A stretch of DNA of 5,937 nucleotides from Actinomycetales bacterium (lineage in GTDB: Bacteria; Actinomycetota; Actinomycetes; Actinomycetales; Microbacteriaceae), in the NCBI GenBank assembly GCA_015655255.1, contig JAATFJ010000280.1, positions 1 through 5,937 of the forward strand. Direction: 5' to 3'. Position numbers and translations under genes: made by a program. The notes under the pieces were generated by a model, which worked only from the letters and a program-made list of their open reading frames with translations, did no database searches and had not been told where the DNA came from. This document shows positions 1 through 5,937 of the stretch, one piece after another. Numbering within the stretch: position 1 is the first letter of the stretch; each line of letters begins with the position of its first letter.

Positions 1-420
1 GGCGAGCGACTCGAAGTTCGTGGTGGTGAGGATCGCCGGGTCGTTGAAGCCCTTCTCGATCGCGACCGTGTTGGCGGCGCCGAGTTCGCGGACGAACTGC
101 GTGCCGGTGTCGCCCTTGGCCCAGAGCACGTCATGGACGATCTCGGCGGCGGGCAGCGCCGCTCGCAGCTCGACCATGAAGTCGGCCATGTAGCGCTGCC
201 AATTGGCCTCGGTCATGGTCGTGCCGGTGCGCGGGTCGCGGGGATTCGTGAGCCCGCCGAAGCTGCTGTACACGCGCCGCTCCATTGTCAGGTCGTCGAC
301 GTAGAGCCGGGGCAGGCCCGCGACCTGCGCGATCCACCACGCGCGGTAGGCCGGGTTGCCGAAGTCGGCGGCGACCGCCGTCCCGAGGTAGAGGCGGTTG
401 CCGGAAGCGTCCTTGAGGAT
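1..420 (-). other. GHL15-like putative glycosidase segment fused in frame to the GH36 part
   Basis: The last 140 codons, about residues 423-562 of the minus-strand frame, do not continue a GH36 barrel. They carry the pattern I associate with hypothetical glycosyl hydrolases of the GHL15 type (Pfam PF14885): KDASGN, then DFGNPAYRAWW, a YVDDLTMER strand near residues 462-470, TEANWQRYMADFM, LPAAEIVHDVLW, and IEKGFNDPAIL near 543-553. In such TIM barrels the YVDD strand carries conserved acidic residues. Family assignment is from memory of the motif pattern and is moderately sure. That the segment is not GH36 is surer, because no KWD-type nucleophile strand is present where one is required. Composition is as G+C-rich as the neighbouring DNA, so the source is probably also an actinobacterium, perhaps the same one. 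Confidence 0.6.
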
Positions 421-1686
421 CCACTCGGGATGCGCACGGGCGACGTCCGAGTCCGGATTGATCATCTCGGGCTCGACCCAGAGCCCGAACTCCATCCCCA
501 GTTCTCGTACACGATGGATGAGCGGATGCAGACCTTCCGGCCACACGTCCGCGTCGACCGTCCAGTCGCCCAGCCCCGCGGTATCGTTCCGACGCCCGCG
601 GAACCAGCCGTCGTCGAGGACGAAGCGCTCCACACCGATGTGAGCGGCACGCGCGGCGAGATCGAGAAGCCGGGGAAGGTCATGATCGAAGTAGACCGCC
701 TCCCACACGTTGAGTGTGACGGGCCGCCGCGCATCGGGATGCTCCGGCCGCGCGCGCAGCCACGCGTGGATGCGGTGAGCGATGGCATCGAGGCCGTCGC
801 CCGTGGCGAAGGAGACCCACGGGGAGAGATAGGACTCTTCCGGTGCGAGTGCGCCTTCTCCGGGAAGGAGGAGTTCGCCGCCCGCGATGATCTGCAGGCC
901 CGTGGACGTGCGCTCGATCCAGGTGCGCTGATTCCCGGAGAAGCCGACGTGTGCGCCGAAGACCCGCCCGGAGCCGAAGTCGAAGCCCCGCTCCCCGCAC
1001 AGCAGGAGCGGCGCACCATCGAATCCGGGGCGACCGTGTCTGCTCTCGTGAAGGTGGGCGTTGGCGCCGACGTCGGTGCGGACCGCGGCCTTCTCCCGCC
1101 CCCAGCGTCCTGTGAAGTCGAGCAGTTCTTCCGCGGCCAGCGGGACGGGCAACGACAGGGACAGCTCGTCGAGGACGTACTCCTGTGTGCCCGTGTTAGT
1201 CAGCTCGGCGCGCATCCGGAGAAGTCCCGTCGCGGTCATCTCCACATCGATGCACACGGTGAGTCCCGCGGCCTCGTCATTCAGGGCGAAGCGCAGGGCG
1301 CCCTCATCCACGAGGAGGGCGTCGCCCTCCGTGCGTGCGGACACCGCGGACACCGAGATGGTCCGCATCCGCAGGACGGGCGTCCACCCGGAGCCGTCTC
1401 TCCGCTGCCCCACGAGACCGGGCCGCCCCTTCCAGGCATCGGACTCGAGGAGGAGGAGACGCGGGAGAACGGGCATCGCGGTCGTATGCGTGTGATCCAC
1501 TCCGGGGAGCACGGCATCGGCCACCGCCCCCACCGCCGCGCCGGAGAGCGCGCCGAGGTCTGCCCCCCAATGGCTCACGATGGGGACACCGCCATCGCGC
1601 CAATCGAGCACGAGCGATACATCGCCGGCGCGCAAGGAGGCGCGAACGATATCGGGCTGCAGGATCACGACTACTCCGTCTCTCAT
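1..1686 (-). CDS. GH36 alpha-galactosidase N-terminal part running into a GHL15-like glycosidase segment (partial, probably chimeric)
   Basis: Reading from an ATG at 1686-1684, the minus strand is open for 562 codons to the window edge. Residues about 1-310 fit the beta-sandwich N-terminal region of GH36 enzymes, which remove terminal alpha-galactosyl residues from sugars such as melibiose and raffinose. The barrel follows with classic GH36 motifs: NVWEAVYF near residue 326, LDDGWF near 357-362 and WVEPEMINPDSD at 403-414. The family's next landmarks, the catalytic nucleophile in a KWDMNR-type strand and the later acid/base Asp, are absent. From about residue 423 the sequence instead resembles another family (see 1-420). 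No signal peptide is visible, so the enzyme would be cytoplasmic. No strong Shine-Dalgarno precedes the ATG; it was chosen because it is the only plausible start before the domain. A LacI-type gene is divergent from it. GH36 identity of the N-terminal part is secure; integrity of the whole reading frame is doubtful. Confidence 0.85.
   Translation of the reverse strand, partial: MRDGVVVILQPDIVRASLRAGDVSLVLDWRDGGVPIVSHWGADLGALSGAAVGAVADAVLPGVDHTHTTAMPVLPRLLLLESDAWKGRPGLVGQRRDGSGWTPVLRMRTISVSAVSARTEGDALLVDEGALRFALNDEAAGLTVCIDVEMTATGLLRMRAELTNTGTQEYVLDELSLSLPVPLAAEELLDFTGRWGREKAAVRTDVGANAHLHESRHGRPGFDGAPLLLCGERGFDFGSGRVFGAHVGFSGNQRTWIERTSTGLQIIAGGELLLPGEGALAPEESYLSPWVSFATGDGLDAIAHRIHAWLRARPEHPDARRPVTLNVWEAVYFDHDLPRLLDLAARAAHIGVERFVLDDGWFRGRRNDTAGLGDWTVDADVWPEGLHPLIHRVRELGMEFGLWVEPEMINPDSDVARAHPEWILKDASGNRLYLGTAVAADFGNPAYRAWWIAQVAGLPRLYVDDLTMERRVYSSFGGLTNPRDPRTGTTMTEANWQRYMADFMVELRAALPAAEIVHDVLWAKGDTGTQFVRELGAANTVAIEKGFNDPAILTTTNFESLA
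415..430. other. Candidate chimeric seam inside a shared HPEW-I-L motif
   Basis: On the minus strand the codons around 433-415 read HPEWIL. HP-[DE]-W-[VI]-L is usual in GH36 just after the NPDSD motif, and HP-[DE]-W-[FI]-L-KD also occurs in GHL15-like proteins, so this is the point where the two families could be joined in frame. A GGATCC (BamHI/Sau3AI) site lies at 418-423, on the W-I codons. A second GGATCC occurs inside the intact DUF58 gene at 4656-4661, so the site alone proves nothing. Confidence 0.5.
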
Positions 1687-1748
1687 CCCGCGCGGGCGGT
1701 GCTGCCCGACACGGCGACCTCGGGGATGCCGACTGTCGATGACGAGAA

Positions 1749-1764
1749 ATCTACTGGAGTAGAT
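1749..1764. promoter_or_regulatory. Operator-like palindrome 1 (perfect 7-bp arms)
   Basis: ATCTACT-GG-AGTAGAT is a perfect inverted repeat with 7-bp arms and a 2-bp centre. Size and shape fit LacI-family operators, and a LacI-family gene starts about 200 bp away. The site lies between the A+T-rich core and the glycosidase start, where a bound repressor would block that gene's transcription. The centre is GG rather than the usual CG of the family. Binding by the adjacent regulator is inferred. Confidence 0.55.
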
Positions 1765-1825
1765 GAAGGAACGCAAGAAGCAAATTTCACTAGTAAAAAG
1801 CAACCGATATCCAGCGATCTCCACT

Positions 1826-1841
1826 ATTTATTCGAGTAGAT
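1826..1841. promoter_or_regulatory. Operator-like palindrome 2 (one arm degenerate, CG centre)
   Basis: ATTTATT-CG-AGTAGAT repeats the right half of the first palindrome: the 8 bases GAGTAGAT occur at both 1757-1764 and 1834-1841. The left arm pairs at 5 of 7 positions. The central CG is typical of LacI-family sites, into which the hinge-helix leucine inserts. The centres of the two sites are 77 bp apart. The arrangement fits a two-site operator controlling both divergent genes, including autoregulation. Confidence 0.45.
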
Positions 1842-1962
1842 TGTTGAAGCAGGATTACTGCGAGCGACCCCACCACCGCACCACGGGGCGTCGCGCTCAC
1901 GGGCGAAACGACGATGGTGCGCGATCATGAGTGGCAGGAGATCCGTGCACCGGGGGCACCAC

Positions 1963-2973
1963 ATGAGCGAACAGAGCGCGCCGCGCGCGGCGACACGCAC
2001 CGACGTCGCGCGGCTGGCCGGTGTGAGCACCGCCGTCGTCAGCTACGTCGTCAACGGCGGCCCTCGGCCCGTCGCCCCCGCCACCAGGGATCGCGTGCTC
2101 GATGCCATCCGCGCTCTCGGCTACCGTCCCAACGCGAGTGCGCGGGCGCTGAAGCACGGGTCGACGAGGCTCCTCGGCCTCGTCCTCTCAGAGATCGTCA
2201 ACCCCTTCCACTCGGAGTGCATCGACGCCCTCGACACTGCCGCGACGCACCGCGGCTATTCCATGCTGCTCGCGAGCACCCATGGCGACGATGCCCGAGA
2301 GCAGGTCCTTCGTTCCAGCCTCATCGACCGGGGCGTCGAGGGCCTCATCTTCCTCTCCCTCTTCCCCGATCAGACCACTCGCGGCGCGGACTCGTTCACG
2401 GAGACAGGGCTCCCGCGATTGATCTTCGACCGTTCCGCCCCCGCGCAGGGCTTCTCCACCGTCGGCGCCGACTCTTTCGCGGGTGCTGTGCTCGCGACCG
2501 AGCATCTGCTCTCCCACGGGCATCGACGCATCGCCTACATCGAAGGATGGCTGCATCCCGTCGTCGGAGACCAGCGGCGGGCGGGCTGGGAACAGACGCT
2601 CGCCCGCGCAGGCATCACACCGGGAGAGCCCGTCGTCACCGAATGGAGCAGGAGCGGAGGCGCCGCGGCCGCCCGACAGCTCCTCGCACAGGACGATCCC
2701 CCCACGGCGATCTTCGCCGGGTCCGATCTCATGGCGGTGGGCGCTCTGCAGGCGCTGCACGAGCTCGGGGTCCGCGTGCCCGAGGATATCGCCGTCATCT
2801 CCTTCGATGGCACGGCCGAGTCCGAGTACTCCTGGCCGCCGCTCACCGCGGTGCGTCAGCCCTTCTCCGCGATGGCGGATGCCGCACTGGACACCTTCGT
2901 CGCTCCCCCGGCCGTGCCGCAGGCGCAGCTGTTCCCCATGCAGCTCGTCATCCGCTCATCCTGCGGGTGCTGA
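1963..2973 (+). CDS. LacI/GalR-family transcriptional repressor
   Basis: A complete 336-residue protein of the usual family length. The DNA-binding helix-turn-helix spans residues about 11-32 (TRTDVARLAGVSTAVVSYVVN), followed by the hinge region GYRPNASARALKHG at 53-66, whose leucine 63 matches the residue that inserts into the operator centre. The periplasmic-binding-protein-like effector domain follows, beginning LLGLVLSEIVNPFHSE, with IFAGSDLMAVGALQALHELG and the late FDG and PPLTAVRQP motifs; it ends VIRSSCGC as family members do. The ATG at 1963 is preferred because it sits 6 bases after GGGGG (1952-1956) and just before the HTH. In-frame ATG at 1927 and GTG at 1945 (AGGAG at 1936-1940) would add 12 or 6 residues. 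Divergence from the GH36-type gene suggests it represses alpha-galactoside use and is released by a sugar; the ligand cannot be read from sequence. Confidence 0.93.
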   Translation: MSEQSAPRAATRTDVARLAGVSTAVVSYVVNGGPRPVAPATRDRVLDAIRALGYRPNASARALKHGSTRLLGLVLSEIVNPFHSECIDALDTAATHRGYSMLLASTHGDDAREQVLRSSLIDRGVEGLIFLSLFPDQTTRGADSFTETGLPRLIFDRSAPAQGFSTVGADSFAGAVLATEHLLSHGHRRIAYIEGWLHPVVGDQRRAGWEQTLARAGITPGEPVVTEWSRSGGAAAARQLLAQDDPPTAIFAGSDLMAVGALQALHELGVRVPEDIAVISFDGTAESEYSWPPLTAVRQPFSAMADAALDTFVAPPAVPQAQLFPMQLVIRSSCGC

Positions 2974-3047
2974 ACCACCCCGCCAGACTCCGCCGCCGCC
3001 GAACCGGTCCCCCGCCCGCGCGTTACGATCGAGTCACGCACGCAGAT

Positions 3048-3054
3048 GGAGAGG
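3048..3054 (+). promoter_or_regulatory. Shine-Dalgarno that decides the MoxR start
   Basis: GGAGAGG lies 5 bases upstream of the ACG codon at 3060-3062. It is the best ribosome-binding sequence in the 86 bases between the regulator gene and the MoxR domain. It supports translation starting at 3060 even though that codon is not ATG, GTG or TTG here. A TACGAT at 3024-3029 could be a -10 element for this operon, but no matching -35 is seen. Confidence 0.55.
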
Positions 3055-3059
3055 ACCGC

Positions 3060-4031
3060 ACGCACGACAGCAGCCCGACGAGGGGCTCCGCACGCTTCGC
3101 GGCGGAGACAGCGGCGATCGTCTCATCCATCTCCCGCGTGATCGATGGGAAGCCCGGGTCCGTGAACGCCGCACTGGTCTGCCTGCTCGCGGAGGGGCAT
3201 CTGCTCATCGAGGATGTGCCGGGCGTGGGGAAGACGATGCTCGCGCGCGCACTCGCCGCGAGCATACAGGCGAGCGTACGACGCATCCAGTTCACCCCCG
3301 ATCTGCTCCCCGGAGACGTCACAGGCGTGTCGATCTACAACCCCGTGGACCGGCGCTTCGAGTTCACGCCCGGCGCGATCTTCGCGAACATCGTCATCGC
3401 CGACGAGATCAACCGCTCCTCGCCCAAGACTCAGTCAGCGCTCCTGGAAGCGATGGAGGAGCACCAGGTCACCGTCGACGGCACCACCCACCCCCTCCCC
3501 TCGCCCTTCCTCGTCGTCGCGACCCAGAACCCCATGGAGATGGAGGGCACCTACGCCCTCCCAGAGGCGCAGCGCGACCGGTTCATGATGCGTATCTCGA
3601 TGGGGTACCCGGACGCTGCGGCCGAAGCGCTCATGCTGCGTCAGCGCGATACCGAGAACCCGCTCGATGCGCTCCACCCCGTCACGGATGCGGACAGCAT
3701 CCGTGACCTCATCGTGTGGGCCCGCAACGTCTACATCGCCCCGGCACTCGGCGATTACGCCGTCGCGCTCTCCCAGGCCACCCGCACCAAACCGCAGATC
3801 CATCTGGGCGCGAGCCCCCGCGCGACGCTGCAACTCGTCCGCGCCGCGAAGGTCTGGGCCGCGCTCTCCGGACGCGACTTCCTCATCCCCGACGACCTCT
3901 CCGCGCTGCTCGTCCCCGTCTTCGCGCATCGTCTCGTCCCCGCCCGCGGGGCACAGCGCGCCTCCGGCTCCTCCATCGAGGCCACGCTCGGCCGGATCGC
4001 CGACCGCGTCCCCGTCACCGCACGCTCCTGA
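3060..4031 (+). CDS. MoxR-family AAA+ ATPase
   Basis: About 323 residues, the normal MoxR length. MoxR proteins are cytoplasmic ATPases thought to act as chaperones for partner proteins encoded next to them, often DUF58/VWA proteins. Counting from 3060, the Walker A is EDVPGVGKT with K58-T59; RRIQFTPDLLPGDVTG follows; Walker B is IADEINRSSPKTQSALLEAMEE with D115-E116; sensor 1 is VVATQNP with N157; the arginine-finger region is PEAQRDRF with R172 and R174. The C-terminal helical lid includes HLGASPRATLQLVRAAKVWA. The reading frame is open far upstream but has no ATG, GTG or TTG between 2973 and the domain; the first, GTG at 3138, would remove 26 residues of the conserved N-terminal helix. I place the start at ACG 3060 because of the GGAGAGG just before it, as a rare start codon or a C-for-T base error. 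It leads the cluster with the DUF58 and transglutaminase genes. Confidence 0.93.
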   Translation, partial: THDSSPTRGSARFAAETAAIVSSISRVIDGKPGSVNAALVCLLAEGHLLIEDVPGVGKTMLARALAASIQASVRRIQFTPDLLPGDVTGVSIYNPVDRRFEFTPGAIFANIVIADEINRSSPKTQSALLEAMEEHQVTVDGTTHPLPSPFLVVATQNPMEMEGTYALPEAQRDRFMMRISMGYPDAAAEALMLRQRDTENPLDALHPVTDADSIRDLIVWARNVYIAPALGDYAVALSQATRTKPQIHLGASPRATLQLVRAAKVWAALSGRDFLIPDDLSALLVPVFAHRLVPARGAQRASGSSIEATLGRIADRVPVTARS

Positions 4032-4042
4032 GAGCCCCGACG

Positions 4043-5213
4043 ATGCGTTGGCGCAATCCGCTCACGCGACGGGGCATCGCTCTGCTCATCGGCGGCGCCG
4101 TCGTTATCGCGACGGCGAACCTCCTCGCCGCTCCCCTGCTCCTCTACATCGGCGTCTTCCTCGTCCTCCTCCCTGTGCTCGCCCTCGTCCTCGTGCTCCT
4201 TCCCCGGCGCCGCGGCACGGTCATCCGGCGGTTCTCCGCGGATCTCCTGCCCGTCGGGGGCGAATCCGCCGTGGTCCTCCGCGTCACGGGCGGGACGCTG
4301 CTGCCCGCGCCGACGCGCTGGCACGATGAGCTGCCGATCGCCGTGCAGGGAGAGGCGTACGGCGTGCTGCGCGCGGGCGACGAGCTGCGATACACCGTGA
4401 CGGGTGTCCGGCGCGGGCGGTGGCCGATCGGTCCGCTCCAGCTGCGCACCGAGGACCCCTTCGGACTCGCGCAGCATATGAGACGGATCGGGGAGACGAG
4501 CGAGATCCTCGTCGCACCGCGCGTCGAGTCGCTCCTCCCTCTCGGCACCCGTTCCGGCAGCGGCGGCAGCGCCGCGCTCAGCACATCGAATCGCCTCGGG
4601 CAGGGCGCCGACAACCTCTCCCCGCGCGCCTACGTCACGGGCGACTCGATGCGACGGATCCACTGGCGTGCCACCGCGCGACGCGGCGACCTCATGGTGC
4701 GGCAGGAGGAGGACGAATCGAATCCGCACGCCCTCGTCATCCTCGACAACGCCGCGCACCACTGGGATCGCGCCGGAGACGAGGGCGATCCCGCCTTCGA
4801 GACGGCCGTATCCGCATGCGCCTCGCTCGCGTTCTCCCTCGCCGCCGAAGGGTTCCCCGTGCGCGTTCTCGACGCCGACGGAGGCGAACTCGGCACGGTC
4901 TCCGGTGGGGAGGACGAACGCGAATCGCTTCTCATCGCGCTCGCCGAGGTCGCCCTCGCGGAGGGGCGGCACCCCCTCGCCGCGATCGTGGGGGAGGCGA
5001 CGCCGGGTCCGCTCATCGTGATCACCGGGCACATCCCCGAGGAGGACGCGCGCCTGTTCCATCCTGGTTCGGCTGGGACGCCCATACTCCTTCTCGCCGC
5101 AGCCGATACGCAGAGCATCGAGACCGCCGTCTCTCGCGGCTGGAGCGGGGCCGCCCTCGACGAGGACATCGCCGATTCCTGGGCGGATGCAGTGACGCGG
5201 ACGCGGAGTTCCC

Positions 5214-5227
<14 letters not shown>
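4043..5227 (+). CDS. DUF58-family membrane-anchored protein
   Basis: A 394-residue protein that starts 11 bases after the MoxR stop, so probably in the same transcript. A hydrophobic N-terminal stretch, residues about 11-53, fits two closely spaced membrane helices; the remainder is soluble. The DUF58 signature lies at about 194-221: SPRAYVTGDSMRRIHWRATA, with Y197, H207 and W208, then RRGDLMVRQEEDE. The earlier GVRRGRWPIGPLQLRTEDPFGL motif is also typical. DUF58 proteins have a VWA-like C-terminal half and are encoded with MoxR ATPases; they are presumed partners of the ATPase, and the biochemical role is not established. ATG at 4043 is chosen by spacing and family N-terminus; upstream there is only a weak GAGAG. 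The final 14 bases overlap the next gene. The frame is intact, with no sign of disruption. Confidence 0.93.

Positions 5228-5937
<710 letters not shown>

Larger units (their letters stand above)
1687..1962. promoter_or_regulatory. Divergent intergenic control region between the glycosidase gene and the LacI-type gene
   Basis: These 276 bases separate two divergent starts. The middle part, about 1741-1860, is clearly richer in A+T than the surrounding coding DNA, as expected where two promoters lie back to back. It holds two operator-like palindromes, listed separately. I could not pick a convincing -35/-10 pair on either strand, so promoter positions are left open. Positions 1861-1925 return to high G+C and could be the leader of the regulator gene. 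Confidence 0.6.

Noticed and set aside
133..1839. Long plus-strand open frame of 568 codons
   Set aside because: It lies antisense to the glycosidase frame, has no recognisable domain and runs into the A+T-rich intergenic region. It is a by-product of high G+C.
1877..1921. Inverted repeat CGCACCA ... TGGTGCG before lacI
   Set aside because: Seven-bp arms with a 31-base loop in G+C-rich DNA are easily expected by chance. No U-tract or riboswitch-like features were seen.
3046..3048. ATG 3046 as the MoxR start
   Set aside because: It is in a different frame from the MoxR domain and has no Shine-Dalgarno. Using it would require an additional indel.
1914..3059. Upstream extension of the MoxR frame to 705 codons
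   Set aside because: This part overlaps the lacI gene in another frame and is arginine-rich nonsense. Only the part from about 3060 is a real protein.
2974..3059. Terminator between lacI and the MoxR gene
   Set aside because: The 86 bases hold GCC repeats and CCGGTCCCCC but no stem-loop followed by T residues.

Overview
The window is mostly high-G+C bacterial DNA of actinobacterial type, most like Micrococcales/Microbacteriaceae by codon use and gene content (inference, no search run). It is not one clean stretch of genome. About 300 bases at the right end are eukaryotic: an exon of a fungal-type AGC protein kinase followed by a splice donor, at roughly 48% G+C by my count of its first 120 bases. 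The left gene also changes protein family partway along. The window therefore looks like a chimeric contig or clone, or a bacterial contaminant joined to a eukaryotic assembly.

Layout. Positions 1-1686 (minus strand, open at the left edge) encode a protein that starts as a GH36 alpha-galactosidase and, after a shared HPEW-[IV]-L motif at about 410-430, continues as a different TIM-barrel glycosidase-like sequence (GHL15-like). Positions 1687-1962 are a divergent intergenic region with an A+T-rich core and two related 16-bp operator-like palindromes whose centres are 77 bp apart. Positions 1963-2973 (plus) encode a LacI-family repressor, the likely regulator of the divergent glycosidase gene. 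Positions 3060-4031, 4043-5227 and 5214-about 5635 (all plus) form the conserved cluster MoxR-family AAA+ ATPase, DUF58 protein, and TgpA-like membrane transglutaminase. The third gene is frameshifted near 5390-5412 and cut off at the junction with eukaryotic DNA at about 5630-5645. Positions 5679-5937 (minus) are the kinase exon.

How the genes work together. The left half is a sugar-utilisation unit: an alpha-galactoside hydrolase and a divergent LacI-type regulator that would sense the sugar. The right half is the MoxR/DUF58/transglutaminase module, thought to combine a chaperone-like ATPase, a VWA-like scaffold protein and a membrane-anchored transglutaminase-like enzyme; its substrate is not established. 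I see no new biological system here. The useful observations are the two chimeric seams, a MoxR gene with no usable canonical start, a frameshift at a GC-dinucleotide run, and the operator pair.
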